The notes beneath the pieces are model-generated. The model saw only the letters and a list, made by a program, of their open reading frames with translations. It searched no databases and was not told the DNA's origin. A stretch of DNA of 59,557 bases from JABDLF01 sp041609715 (GTDB taxonomy: Bacteria > Pseudomonadota > Gammaproteobacteria > Steroidobacterales > JABDLF01): contig JBFIQI010000003.1 in the NCBI GenBank assembly GCA_041609715.1, forward strand, positions 1 to 59,557, written 5' to 3'. Of the stretch, positions 26,742 through 35,867 are shown one piece after another (position 1 is the stretch's first letter; each line of letters begins with the position of its first letter). A program made the position numbers and the translations under genes.

Positions 26742-27233
26742 TTAGCGTGGAACGCTGCAACCCCGGATTTCAAATGTGTGTCGCACATACACTTGCTTGC
26801 CGACATGAACCACCACAGTGGCATCATGGTCTACTGCGCCTTCCCTGATTTTGAAGGCGAAACGCCGCGTGCCGAATTGTTCTTTTTTAAGCGTGTGCTC
26901 CCGATGCGAATGCCTGGGGACATCGTAATTGTCAAGATCACGAAATATCGCCGTCGTTTCGAAGAACATCATCTGCACACCGGGCTGGGTGGCGATGACA
27001 CCCAGGGCGTACCAACGGCCAACCTCGCAGGCGATCTCGGTACGCTCGGGAATGGTGGCCTTACGTTTCAGGTTTCTGCGAACCTCGCGGCGAAAGTCGC
27101 CCCAGGAAGCGGGCGAAACTCCGGCGAAAACTTTGACAAAAACCGGAGGCTCGGGATCCGCACCGAAAACCTGTGCCGATCCCAGCAGTATCGTCAGCAG
27201 GGCAAGCTGCAAGATGTTAGGCACTTTGATCAT
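26742..27233 (-). CDS. Secreted hypothetical protein
   Basis: 163 aa from ATG 27233. A signal peptide is visible (NILQLALLTILLGSAQVFG, then ADPEPP), so the mature part should be periplasmic or exported. The body is mixed alpha/beta, with no family recognised. It lies 17 bases upstream of the GNAT gene on the same strand. Confidence 0.65.
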   Translation of the reverse strand: MIKVPNILQLALLTILLGSAQVFGADPEPPVFVKVFAGVSPASWGDFRREVRRNLKRKATIPERTEIACEVGRWYALGVIATQPGVQMMFFETTAIFRDLDNYDVPRHSHREHTLKKEQFGTRRFAFKIREGAVDHDATVVVHVGKQVYVRHTFEIRGCSVPR

Positions 27234-27281
27234 ATGAAAACTGTAGCACGACAGACAGTAACGGGGCACAAGCAGCGCTGC

Positions 27282-28406
27282 TCAGTCATGGCTCAGGCTG
27301 AGGAAAACCAGCGCAACGTTGCTGCCAAAATCCAAACTCACCAGATCGTCATGTCCGTCGTTGTTCAGATCGGCAATAGCAAGGCCCCAGGGGTGCTTGC
27401 CGCCTGGCATTTTGATCGCCTCGCCCCCGTCCTGGGTACCAAGTAGCACCAGCATGGGCGAGGCGAGATAGTTCTGAATGACAAAGTCTGCGCGACCGTC
27501 GCCATTGAAATCACCTGAAGCAACACGCTTGGCGCCATTTTCAGTATCCAGGCGCCTGACGATCTCGAAGTTGGCGCCGCCGAGACCTTTGGCCACCAGG
27601 ATCGGCCCGCGCTCAGGCGCACTCAGCAGGTCCTGACTTCCGTCACCGTCGAAATCAGCTAACGCCACGCCAAACGCGCCGCCGATCTGCAGATGACGAG
27701 GGGCTGCGAAGCCTTTTGGATTGCTGAGCATTACGGTGACCGAGCGATTAAGAGGCGCGACGATGTCGGGGCGCTGGTCCTGGTTGAGATCGGCCATGGC
27801 CATTCCCAGGTAAGGGTCGCCACCTGCATCAATGGATTCGCCGGGTAACTCGAAGGTGGCATCTCCCCGGCCCCTGAGCAGAACAAAGCCTTCACCTTCT
27901 CGATTATCGACCAGCAGATCGAGATGGCCATCGCCATCCATATCAAGCGTCTGGACCTGATGTACGTGGGGGCGGACGGACACCGTCAGCGGAGATCGGG
28001 CATGGGGTGCTAAAACTCCGTCACCCTGGTTGATCAGCAGGGTGATGTTCGGGGTTTCGTGGTTCGCCACCGCCACGTCAGGTCGACCATCCGCATTGAA
28101 GTCGCCGACGGCCAGACTGTCGGGATTGGGGCCCGCAGGATAGACAGAGACCTGGCCCAGGCCACCCGCGCCATCGCCGCGCCATACCCACAGATCGTTG
28201 CTGCCATGATTGACGATCAGCAAATCCGCATGCCCATCACCGGTGACTTCGGCGATGGCCGCAGCAGTCGGATTGACGCCGGTCTCGAGTTGCGTCGGTT
28301 CTGCAAACGACTTGCCAGGCGTCTCGGCCATGCTGGCCGCAGAGGCACACAGGAAAGGCAGCATAATGGCCGCAATGGAACCGCCAAGTTGCTTAAAATC
28401 TGTCAT
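27282..28406 (-). CDS. Secreted FG-GAP/VCBS repeat protein
   Basis: 374 aa. Signal peptide (IAAIMLPFLCASAASMA), then about six Ca2+-binding-type repeats with the DxNxDGxxD pattern (TGDGHADLLIVN, VGDFNADGRPDVAVAN, LDMDGDGHLDLLVDN, ADLNQDQRPDIVAP, DFDGDGSQDLLS, GDFNGDGRADFVI, ADLNNDGHDDLVSLD). They likely form a seven-bladed integrin-like propeller in the periplasm or outside the cell. Its start overlaps the end of the DCC gene by 14 bases. Confidence 0.88.
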   Translation of the reverse strand: MTDFKQLGGSIAAIMLPFLCASAASMAETPGKSFAEPTQLETGVNPTAAAIAEVTGDGHADLLIVNHGSNDLWVWRGDGAGGLGQVSVYPAGPNPDSLAVGDFNADGRPDVAVANHETPNITLLINQGDGVLAPHARSPLTVSVRPHVHQVQTLDMDGDGHLDLLVDNREGEGFVLLRGRGDATFELPGESIDAGGDPYLGMAMADLNQDQRPDIVAPLNRSVTVMLSNPKGFAAPRHLQIGGAFGVALADFDGDGSQDLLSAPERGPILVAKGLGGANFEIVRRLDTENGAKRVASGDFNGDGRADFVIQNYLASPMLVLLGTQDGGEAIKMPGGKHPWGLAIADLNNDGHDDLVSLDFGSNVALVFLSLSHD

Positions 28407-28800
28407 TGTTGGCCCTTCCCTGGTTGTTGATCTTGGTCCTGCCCAATATTTTTAGTAACAGGTTACGCGCGCTGCGCAGCACCGGGTACAGCGCGCGGGC
28501 CATGCCGCGAGAGCGAAACAGCCAGTGCGTGAGTCGGTTGAACAGACCAGAGCGTGTGCTCAGCATTGACAGCATGTGGATCGCATCGGCGCCGTAATAT
28601 AGTTCGCTGCCAATCTTCAGCACCATGCCCTGGTCAATGTCGAAACCGGCAGCCGTGATTTCATCCAATATTGGCCCCCCGGCACGCGCGTCCACCAGCA
28701 CCAGCCTGCCCGCCGACTCCCGGATGCGAGCCAGCCTGCAGTAGAAGTCGCAGGCGGGGCATTGTTTGTCATAAACGAGAAATATGTCGTGCTGCGTCAT
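28393..28800 (-). CDS. DCC-family thiol-disulfide oxidoreductase-like protein (DUF393)
   Basis: 135 aa. The N-terminal VYDKQCPACDFYCRL has the CPxC motif near residue 14 that defines the DUF393/DCC family, followed by the conserved LVDARAGGP. Redox activity is inferred only. Its ATG overlaps the RDD gene's stop (ATGA), so translation is coupled. Confidence 0.82.
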   Translation of the reverse strand: MTQHDIFLVYDKQCPACDFYCRLARIRESAGRLVLVDARAGGPILDEITAAGFDIDQGMVLKIGSELYYGADAIHMLSMLSTRSGLFNRLTHWLFRSRGMARALYPVLRSARNLLLKILGRTKINNQGRANNDRF

Positions 28801-29627
28801 GTCGCTGCAACTGAGGTTGCTGGTTGGCGGTCCTGTGGATGGGCCGGGTGGCGCAGATAGCGGATAACCACGGTACCGGCAATGAAGTCGTGAATGGCGC
28901 GTCTGCGGCGATTGAAAAGCATGGTAATGAGTTCAAGGAGAGGCCAGAGGAACTGGAGAAAAACAACGGCACCCACGATGGGCGGGGGCTGCAGGCTTGC
29001 CTGCTTGTTTTCGGCGATCCCGATGTCCAGATAGTTGATCAGCACGATACCGACTATAAAGACCAGCAGAGGAACCATGTCGCGCGTGAGTGCATGGCGA
29101 AACGCGATGGGCGACAAGTCGGAATTCTTGACGACCTTGACGCCAGTGATCATTTTCCCCAGCGTTTGTCCCCAGACCGCATGCAGCAGGATGTAATAAA
29201 AAATCGTGACCAGGGTAGTGCCGTAATCCAGCGCCGCCATCAGTGCGAGATTGTCATTGCGGCCTTCTTCTACAAGCATCGCCACCGGCGCCATCACTGC
29301 GAACAGGATGATGGCGTCGAAAATCACGGCCCAGAATCTTCGCCAACCGGTACTGAAACGGTTTTGCTCGGTGACCACTTCGGGAGCAATGCTCTCGAAG
29401 CCGCCTTGTCGCGCAATCTCCTGGCGCAAGCGTTCTGCATGCCTGGGAAAGCGCTCGGTATCCAGGCGAAAATAAATCTCCTCCAGCTCGGCCTTGTTGA
29501 GGCCCTGGCGCTTTGCAATCTCATCTTCCAGCGCTTGCAACACCTGCGGGTACAGATCGCCGCGTAAAGCACCGAGCGCTTCGTAAAGCTCGCGGAAGGA
29601 ATAGCCGCTGTAGTCCGGAGTTGCCAT
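28797..29627 (-). CDS. RDD-family membrane protein
   Basis: 276 aa. A cytoplasmic N-terminal half (about 85 residues, acidic and helical) precedes an RDD domain of about four hydrophobic segments with RRFWAVIFDAIILF, WGQTLGKMITGVKVV and RRRRAIHDFIAGTVVI, all family features. Role unknown; some RDD proteins act in ion transport. Its start shares TGATG with the VOC gene's stop. Confidence 0.85.
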   Translation of the reverse strand: MATPDYSGYSFRELYEALGALRGDLYPQVLQALEDEIAKRQGLNKAELEEIYFRLDTERFPRHAERLRQEIARQGGFESIAPEVVTEQNRFSTGWRRFWAVIFDAIILFAVMAPVAMLVEEGRNDNLALMAALDYGTTLVTIFYYILLHAVWGQTLGKMITGVKVVKNSDLSPIAFRHALTRDMVPLLVFIVGIVLINYLDIGIAENKQASLQPPPIVGAVVFLQFLWPLLELITMLFNRRRRAIHDFIAGTVVIRYLRHPAHPQDRQPATSVAAT

Positions 29628-30010
29628 CAGTCCTGATAGATCTGGACCAGATTGCCACAGGTATCATCGAAAACGGCCAGCACCGTACCGCCGGCTTCGG
29701 CTGGCTCGGCCGTGAACTTTACTCCCCTGGCTACCAGCTGCTTGTATTCAGCGTGCACATCCGCAGATGCCAGGGCCGTACAGGGAATGCCGGCTTCGTA
29801 AAGGGCCTGCTGGTAGGTGGCTGCCGCCGGGAAAACATTGGGTTCCAGGACCAGCTCGGCGCCGTCCGGGTCGTCGGGGGAGACCACCGTCAGCCAGCGA
29901 TATTCGCCCATTGGTATTTCAGTTTTTTTCACAAAGCCCAGCTTGTCGGTGTAAAAGCCAAGAGCTTTGTCCTGATCGTCTACCAGAATGCTGTTCAATC
30001 TGATTCTCAT
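29627..30010 (-). CDS. VOC (glyoxalase/bleomycin-resistance) family protein
   Basis: 127 aa, a single VOC unit of two beta-alpha-beta-beta-beta modules (NSILVDDQDKALGFYTDKLGF, then KFTAEPAEAGGTVLAVFDDTCGN). Probably a small metal-dependent lyase/dioxygenase-like or ligand-binding protein. It heads an overlapping VOC-RDD-DCC-FG-GAP unit. Confidence 0.85.
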   Translation of the reverse strand: MRIRLNSILVDDQDKALGFYTDKLGFVKKTEIPMGEYRWLTVVSPDDPDGAELVLEPNVFPAAATYQQALYEAGIPCTALASADVHAEYKQLVARGVKFTAEPAEAGGTVLAVFDDTCGNLVQIYQD

Positions 30011-30082
30011 TTTTGTCTCCCTTTTGCTGGTTGAGCAAGCAACTCAGATCTGCCCGGTATGCTTCGCATGCAGCAGCTCGCG

Positions 30083-30811
30083 CTATTCCTGCTCGTGGAG
30101 AAACTCTCCGTTCTCGATGAAATGGATTGTCTGCGCAATCACCACGGGCTTGCTCATGATGAAAGGATGTGAGTGAGGCACCACCAGGAAATCGGCCATG
30201 CCGTCAACCCTGGTGCTGGCAAGTGATACCTTGCCGTCATCCGGGTTGGGCAGATACTGGGACAGAATTGGATTAATCGTGCGACTGCCTGCGATCACAC
30301 CTGCCTCGAAGTTAACTGGCCCGAGCTGCAGGGGCAGGCTCGCTGCGTCGGTTCCCAGCTGGGCGGCAGCGGGGCCGTTTAACTTATGGAAGCCCGGCAG
30401 GCCGCCAAGTTTGTCGATGATTTCACTCCCCTGGTTAGGCGGCGCCAGCATGACGACACGACCCAGGCCGTCGATGGCATGCTCTGCCAGGTAATAACGC
30501 ACCAGGATTCCACCCAGGGAATGGCCGACAAAGTGCACCGGGCCTTCTTGCCCGCAACTCGCCAGACCGGCGTTCACGGCAGCGGGTGCCAGATTTTCTA
30601 TATTTTGGCTACGCGACGGATAGTCGATGTTGGCAACCTTGTAGTCACGAGCCTGCAAGGCTTTGGCGAGAGGCTCCATTGCTGCAGAGGAGCGCAACAG
30701 TCCATGCAGCAGTACCACGCAATCGGCTTGGGCCGCCGGCACTGCCAGCACGGCCAGCCAACCGCACAGCAGCAGTGTCGCAAACTTGCCGCGTTGACCC
30801 CATTCAGTCAA
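30083..30811 (-). CDS. Secreted alpha/beta-hydrolase (lipase-like)
   Basis: 242 aa. Signal peptide (FATLLLCGWLAVLAVPAAQA), oxyanion HG (LLHGLLRS), nucleophile elbow GHSLGG and a C-terminal histidine region (VVPHSHPFIM). Starts with TTG 30811: GAGAGGTGG is six bases upstream and the frame overlaps the end of the carbonic anhydrase gene by 8 bases. Confidence 0.85.
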   Translation of the reverse strand: MTEWGQRGKFATLLLCGWLAVLAVPAAQADCVVLLHGLLRSSAAMEPLAKALQARDYKVANIDYPSRSQNIENLAPAAVNAGLASCGQEGPVHFVGHSLGGILVRYYLAEHAIDGLGRVVMLAPPNQGSEIIDKLGGLPGFHKLNGPAAAQLGTDAASLPLQLGPVNFEAGVIAGSRTINPILSQYLPNPDDGKVSLASTRVDGMADFLVVPHSHPFIMSKPVVIAQTIHFIENGEFLHEQE

Positions 30812-31406
30812 AGAAGTCCACCTCTCCCGTTTCCAGGGAATATTCGGCGCCCGCTATGATCAGACCGCCGTCTCTTATCAATTGTTCAAGAATTGGCGAG
30901 CCATGGCGTAATTGCTCCGTGGAATTACGAATATTGGCCCGCACTGCGGCTTGCTCCAATGCCTGTCTGTCGCTTGTGTTCACGAGGGGCTCGATGGCAG
31001 GGCGAATTCGCTCAACGATGGTTTTAAGGTTGACGGAACGGTGTTCCTGTGGCTTGCGTAACTGCTCCAGGGTGGCAAGTACGGCGCCACAGCGGGAATG
31101 CCCAAGGACCACGACCAACCGCGTGCCGAACTGTTCGGCAGCAAATTCGATGCTGCCAATCTGGGTGGGCGCTACGATATTGCCGGCAACGCGAATGACG
31201 AAAAGATCACCAAGACCCTGGTCAAATACAATTTCTGCAGGCACTCGTGAGTCCGAGCATCCCAGGATGATGGCAAAGGGGTTTTGACCGTCGACAAGTT
31301 CGCCACGGGCCTTGGGCAGGCTGCTGGCGGTTGCGGAAACATCACCACGTACGAAGCGCCGGTTACCTTCCTGGAGCCGAGCCAGGGCATCTGCTGCTGA
31401 AACCAC
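30804..31406 (-). CDS. Beta-class carbonic anhydrase
   Basis: 200 aa zinc enzyme converting CO2 and bicarbonate. The zinc ligands are visible in GCSDSRVP (Cys, with the Asp-Arg dyad) and GHSRCGAV (His and Cys). Starts with GTG 31406, five bases after GAGG. Cytoplasmic. It overlaps the downstream hydrolase gene, but no functional link is evident. Confidence 0.93.
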   Translation of the reverse strand: MVSAADALARLQEGNRRFVRGDVSATASSLPKARGELVDGQNPFAIILGCSDSRVPAEIVFDQGLGDLFVIRVAGNIVAPTQIGSIEFAAEQFGTRLVVVLGHSRCGAVLATLEQLRKPQEHRSVNLKTIVERIRPAIEPLVNTSDRQALEQAAVRANIRNSTEQLRHGSPILEQLIRDGGLIIAGAEYSLETGEVDFFD

Positions 31407-31423
31407 GTTTACCTCGCTGAATG

Positions 31424-31864
31424 TTATTGATCCGCATAGCCCTGGTCCCAGCTGCGCGCGGCATCATGGTTACGAATGTCAATACCATGCAGGACCCAGG
31501 CCTTTAGCGGGAATAATACGTTAAGCCATCCCGCATGTACCTCATTCCAGTCTGCATCACCAATGCCATTGTGGGTCAGCAATAGATCGGTGCCACCACG
31601 GCCGTCAGCCGTCAGGTCGAAACGCGCAACCCCACCGATATAGTCCAGCTCGAATGCGGACGGTCGCTCGCGAAGCAGAATTTTGCTGCTGCAGGCATAG
31701 CCATTGATAAATCGAAATTCGATATGACCATCGCGCTCTCTAGCAGACTCGGCCCAGAAAGCGGCTCGACCGGTATCGGAATCGATAGCGTCAAACACCA
31801 CCGTGGGCGCTGCTTGCAGGTGCATGCGCCAGCGAATCGGCCCGCCCGGCTTATCGCCCTTCAC
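31424..31864 (-). CDS. SRPBCC/AHSA1-like protein
   Basis: 146 aa starting GTG. The N-terminal IRWRMHLQAAPTVVFDAI and closing LLTHNGIGDADWNEVHAGW fit the AHSA1/START-like helix-grip fold that binds hydrophobic ligands. Ligand unknown. Same strand and 17 bases upstream of the carbonic anhydrase. Confidence 0.78.
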   Translation of the reverse strand: MKGDKPGGPIRWRMHLQAAPTVVFDAIDSDTGRAAFWAESARERDGHIEFRFINGYACSSKILLRERPSAFELDYIGGVARFDLTADGRGGTDLLLTHNGIGDADWNEVHAGWLNVLFPLKAWVLHGIDIRNHDAARSWDQGYADQ

Positions 31865-31886
31865 GGCTGAAATTCCAACGGGGTTC

Positions 31887-32408
31887 TCAGGTCCGCTTGC
31901 ATCTCGAGATCCCCTCGTCGCACTCGAGTACGCCGGCTTCTATCCCTGCTGATTCATACAGGGTCCGCGCTTGCTGCCAATACTTTACAGCCCTTTGATT
32001 GTGACTCAGCTGTTCGAACACGATTGCCGCAGGCCGCAAGGCATTGGCCAACTCGAGCCCCGGCGTTGCAGGGTCTTCTCCATAGAGTGCGAGCGCTTCC
32101 TGGTATAGGGGGAGCGCCTGCGCCAGCTGGCCGGCGGCTCGGTAAGCATCAGCATAATGGCGAATTGTATGAGCGACCAGCCTTTTGGTGGCGGTGCGCC
32201 GGGCGAGGCGGGTCGCATCGTCAAAATAATACAGCGCCTGGTCGGGGTTACCGGCGTCACGCTCCAGTTGGCCAAGGCCCTTGAGCGCCGCCAGCCTGCC
32301 ATGTTCGTCTTGCGAAAGGCTGCTGGTTTCAAGCGCCTGTTCGAATGCCCGGCGTGCGGTTTCCAGCTGGCCCTGGCGCCGGGCCTCGTCTGCCTTTTGC
32401 AGTATCAT
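31887..32408 (-). CDS. Tetratricopeptide-repeat protein
   Basis: 173 aa of about four TPR units (ARRQGQLETARRAFEQALE, KGLGQLERDAGNPDQALYYF, ADAYRAAGQLAQALPLYQEA, FEQLSHNQRAVKYWQQA). ATG 32408 is chosen because AGAGGT sits five bases ahead; the frame also has a TTG at 32432. A protein-interaction scaffold, partner unknown. Confidence 0.82.
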   Translation of the reverse strand: MILQKADEARRQGQLETARRAFEQALETSSLSQDEHGRLAALKGLGQLERDAGNPDQALYYFDDATRLARRTATKRLVAHTIRHYADAYRAAGQLAQALPLYQEALALYGEDPATPGLELANALRPAAIVFEQLSHNQRAVKYWQQARTLYESAGIEAGVLECDEGISRCKRT

Positions 32409-32440
32409 TTTGACCTCTACCTGCACGGCCAACTTACCTC

Positions 32441-32713
32441 TTAGGACGCTGCGGGCTCATACAGCCTTGCTTGCTGCGCAACCGGGTTCTCGGTGAGGAG
32501 CACGCAGTAACCGTCTACGTTGCGAACTTCCACGTAGCTGTCGAGATGCAGGCTTTGCGGCTCTCCGAACCGCTGTAGGCGCAGCGCGGGAAAGGTATCT
32601 TCGATGCCGTGGCCCGCGACGAACCGGAGGTCATGCAGCTCAATGTTGGCGCTACCTGCATGCCCACCGACATACGCCATAAAGAGACCGATTGTTCTCT
32701 GCTCGTCCGCCAC
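32441..32713 (-). CDS. DUF1543 domain protein
   Basis: 90 aa. LFMAYVGGHAGSANIELHD and FVAGHGIEDTFPALR match DUF1543, a small domain of unknown role. GTG 32713 directly follows the decarboxylase stop codon and has GAGGT upstream. Confidence 0.75.
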   Translation of the reverse strand: MADEQRTIGLFMAYVGGHAGSANIELHDLRFVAGHGIEDTFPALRLQRFGEPQSLHLDSYVEVRNVDGYCVLLTENPVAQQARLYEPAAS

Positions 32714-34075
32714 CTAGCCGACCTCGTCGCAGGCAATGCACAGCCTGCGCCAGATCTCGTCTACCCAGTCCAGGTGCTCGGGCTTCATCAGCACCGAGCG
32801 CAGGCAAGTAATTGTAGTGGCATCTGGCCGCATGCCGGCACTGTCCAGGTCAAAGAGACGGGCCGGCATATTCGCCAGGGCCAGGTGCAGATCATGGTCG
32901 GCGGCAGCTTTGAAAATAGCCCGGGATTTTTTCGAAGCTTCGCTGACGCTCTCGGCCTGTGGTGCCCAGATAACGATGTCCAGTTGGGGTGCGAAGGCGG
33001 TAACGAAATCTGCGCTGCCTGCAACCCGGCTGTAAAACTCAATGGCCGCCTGGCGGCAACGAGACAGCATATTGGCAAATTCGCCGCCGGGCATCAGTGG
33101 CAACAGGCGTTGCGTGGCCCACAGGGCAACTGCAGCTGCACCGGGGCGCGAGCACTCGAGGCTGATTTCGCCGAGATGAAGTTCATCGGAACTGAAGTAG
33201 GTGTAAGGCGAGTCATGTTTGTAAAAATGTCCCTCATCGGGATTCCTAAACAGTACGCAGCCGCACCCGTAAGGTTGCAGACCGTGCTTGTGGGGATCGA
33301 TGACCAGGGAATCCACCTTGTCCAGGTGGTCAAAGGCGATTCTCGCGTCGTCATCGAGGTTGTCAGCCAGGACAAAATAACCGCCATACGCCGCATCAAC
33401 ATGGATGCGAAAATCATGCTGCTGCCGCAGAGCAAGAATTTCCTTTAACGGATCAATGGCACCGGAACCGGTTGTGCCCAGGGTGACGACGACGGTGCCC
33501 ACATCTCCTGAGGCCAGCCGCTCTTCAAGCTGATTCACCGCCATGCGCCCGCGAATGTCGCAGGCGACTGACTCGAAGCGCATGCCAAGCACCTTGCTGA
33601 TACGCTCATGGGTGTAATGCGCCTGCTCCGACGCCAGTACTACCTTGCCGGGACGGGTTTGATCTGCGACCCACAGGGCCTCCATGTTGGCCATGGTGCC
33701 GCCGCCGCAAAGATGCCCCAGGTGGGCTGTCCATCTGAACATGCTGGCGATTTCCGCAACCGCTTCTTTTTCCATCCGCGAGCTGGCCCGGCCGCCATCG
33801 AGTGCGTGATTATTGGGATTGACAAACATGGCCAGCGCGTAGGCAGCATGGGCGACAGGGTGGGGCGGCTTGAGCATCTGCCCGGCATACAAGGGATGAA
33901 AATAAGGGAAATTGTCCTGCAGACGAGCAGCGGTTTCCTGCAACACCCGGGCATAGTCGGAACTTTTGGCGCGTACCGGCGGCAGCTCGGCAAAACCCGC
34001 CTCCAGCTCGAGCCGTGCTGCGTCCAGGGTTGTTAACAGGTGCCGGTCAAAAACATAATTTTTGTTTTGATTCAT
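32714..34075 (-). CDS. PLP-dependent group II decarboxylase-like protein
   Basis: 453 aa. The PLP lysine is in VIDPHKHGLQPYGCG; the aspartate that holds the pyridine nitrogen is in HVDAAYGG; GGGTMANMEAL is the phosphate-binding turn. This fits the PF00282 family (glutamate, aromatic-amino-acid and aspartate decarboxylases). The substrate cannot be read from sequence. Followed with no gap by the DUF1543 gene. Confidence 0.85.
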   Translation of the reverse strand: MNQNKNYVFDRHLLTTLDAARLELEAGFAELPPVRAKSSDYARVLQETAARLQDNFPYFHPLYAGQMLKPPHPVAHAAYALAMFVNPNNHALDGGRASSRMEKEAVAEIASMFRWTAHLGHLCGGGTMANMEALWVADQTRPGKVVLASEQAHYTHERISKVLGMRFESVACDIRGRMAVNQLEERLASGDVGTVVVTLGTTGSGAIDPLKEILALRQQHDFRIHVDAAYGGYFVLADNLDDDARIAFDHLDKVDSLVIDPHKHGLQPYGCGCVLFRNPDEGHFYKHDSPYTYFSSDELHLGEISLECSRPGAAAVALWATQRLLPLMPGGEFANMLSRCRQAAIEFYSRVAGSADFVTAFAPQLDIVIWAPQAESVSEASKKSRAIFKAAADHDLHLALANMPARLFDLDSAGMRPDATTITCLRSVLMKPEHLDWVDEIWRRLCIACDEVG

Positions 34076-34103
34076 TGCCGTGCATTATGAACCATCAGGA
34101 CTA

Positions 34104-34829
34104 TTATTCCGATTCTGGCCATCCGCTGCGGCCAGGATCCAGCGCGTTCCAGCCCGATCCGTGGTCATAGTCTGATTCGTTATCCGGATGAATTGAGAAG
34201 CGGCCATAACAGAGCAGGCGCAGAACCGATGCAGGACGGAGGTGCCAGCTTGCCCAACTCAGCGGCGAGTCATTATTGGCATCCTTTATGGTCTTGTCGG
34301 CACCCGCCTCCAATAGCATTCTTATGGCCCTCTCGGTTCCGTATGCCGCCGCGCGGTGCAGAGGCGTTTCGCCACGCGTACGACAATCGCGCATGAATGC
34401 GCCGGTTTCGACACCCGCCAGGGTCTTCGTGTTTGGGTCGGCACCGTGCGCCAGCAATACCTGGACGACATGATCATAGATGGGGCGGTTTGCCTTGCAT
34501 AAAGCAGCATGCAATGGCGTTTCTCCGGTATCAGAAAGTTTACTGTTGGCGTCAGCGCCGTTATTCAAAAGAAACTGGCAAAGTTCCCAGTGTCCGTGAA
34601 AGGCTGCTGCGTTCAGGCCGAAATCTGCTCCCAGCGATAAAAGTTTTTCGCCCTTGTCCAGCAAAATCCGAAGAGCGCTGACATCCCCGTGAAAAGCGCA
34701 CCACTTGATCAGAGAGACGCCTTGCTCATCGGTTTTATCAGCTGGCTCGCCCGCGGCCAAAAAATCCAGCACCAGATCCGTGCGACCGGCACTTATACGC
34801 TGAAACAGTCTGGAATTGTCCTTGTTCAA
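34104..34829 (-). CDS. Ankyrin-repeat protein
   Basis: 241 aa with about five ankyrin repeats (GLNAAAFHGHWELCQFLLNNGADAN, shortened here, then GETPLHAALC, GETPLHRAAAYGTERAIRMLLEAGAD). TTG 34829 is chosen: it overlaps the upstream GNAT stop as TTGA, AGGTG lies upstream, and the longer frame would run 190 bases into the GNAT gene. Protein-binding role, target unknown. Confidence 0.8.
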   Translation of the reverse strand: MNKDNSRLFQRISAGRTDLVLDFLAAGEPADKTDEQGVSLIKWCAFHGDVSALRILLDKGEKLLSLGADFGLNAAAFHGHWELCQFLLNNGADANSKLSDTGETPLHAALCKANRPIYDHVVQVLLAHGADPNTKTLAGVETGAFMRDCRTRGETPLHRAAAYGTERAIRMLLEAGADKTIKDANNDSPLSWASWHLRPASVLRLLCYGRFSIHPDNESDYDHGSGWNALDPGRSGWPESE

Positions 34830-35359
34830 GTTTTTGCACCTGCCGGGTCGGCCCGGGCGACCCGCTTGATCTGCATGGACACGATCTTGCCGTCGGTAAG
34901 CCTCTGGGTACCAATTTCCAGGAAGCCGTTGCGCTTGTGAAATTTCAGTGACTGCAGGTTGGGAGGATCGAGGTTCATTTCGGCCGCCAGCCAATGCAAG
35001 CCCTTGGCGCCGGCCCATGCTCTGACATGGGCGTACATCTTCTGGCCCAATCCACTGCTGCGACAGGCCGCAGCAATGACAATGCGATCAATATAGAAGA
35101 AACTCTTCAAGCGTTCCGCAAACCATTGGTAGTTAGCACCATCCAGATCAGCGCCATCTTGAAAGCCCATCAGAAATCCGGATACCTGGTCATTTTTTTG
35201 GGCGACTATCGTCAGGCTGCTGAGCTCGAACAGCCGCCGGAACTCATCCATATCCATGGGGCTGGTCGCATCGACCGAGCCCGTGTTCAGAGCAATAATT
35301 GCATCGCCATCGGCCAGGGTTGCCTGGCGCAAAGTAATCTCACTGCCATCGTCATTCAT
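34826..35359 (-). CDS. GNAT acetyltransferase
   Basis: 177 aa. Acetyl-CoA loop AACRSSGLGQKMYAHVRAW and C-terminal NLQSLKFHKRNGFLEIG are typical. Substrate unknown. Translationally coupled to the ankyrin gene below it. Confidence 0.85.
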   Translation of the reverse strand: MNDDGSEITLRQATLADGDAIIALNTGSVDATSPMDMDEFRRLFELSSLTIVAQKNDQVSGFLMGFQDGADLDGANYQWFAERLKSFFYIDRIVIAAACRSSGLGQKMYAHVRAWAGAKGLHWLAAEMNLDPPNLQSLKFHKRNGFLEIGTQRLTDGKIVSMQIKRVARADPAGAKT

Positions 35360-35431
35360 CTGAATATCTTGCTATCGGCCGCGCTGGGTTGGGATGAGTC
35401 AGCACTCTACTTCCACTGTTGTTAATTGTTC

Positions 35432-35824
35432 CTAAATCATAGCGTAAAAAACCAACAAGCCGAGGGTGAGAGCGGCCACAGCGTAGAGCTTGATGTGGCG
35501 TATCGCCATTGGCACTACCTGATCAGCAAAGCGCTTGTGCCAGCGCCAGGGTATGAACAGCAGGGCCGTGGACGTGCCGATGAGCACCCAGCCGAAAACC
35601 TCAAATGCGGGCGTAAAGCGAAGGCGATCGGCGTACAGGACAAAACCCGCTCCCGCCAGGATACGGATCAACTGCTCGATAAAATGGCTTCGGGCTGAAC
35701 TGGCAAAACCCCAGAGGAAGCCCGCGGCCCGGCGGGGCGCAAAGGCACAAAAGATGGCGAGGCAAACCAGCCACGAGCCGCTGGCAAACACAACAAAACC
35801 GGCCAGCCCGCTCCCGCTGGTCAC
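35432..35824 (-). CDS. Small integral membrane protein
   Basis: 130 aa with four hydrophobic segments (GSWLVCLAIFCAF, FIEQLIRILAGAGFVLYA, VFGWVLIGTSTALLFI, LYAVAALTLGLLVFYAMI). The frame stays open to 36142, but that part is antisense-like sequence under the cupin gene, so GTG 35824 is taken as start. Family unknown. Confidence 0.6.
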   Translation of the reverse strand: MTSGSGLAGFVVFASGSWLVCLAIFCAFAPRRAAGFLWGFASSARSHFIEQLIRILAGAGFVLYADRLRFTPAFEVFGWVLIGTSTALLFIPWRWHKRFADQVVPMAIRHIKLYAVAALTLGLLVFYAMI

Positions 35825-35867
35825 TTCGACTGCCCCGGTTTGTTGCAGGTTTGCGCCAGGGAGCAAC

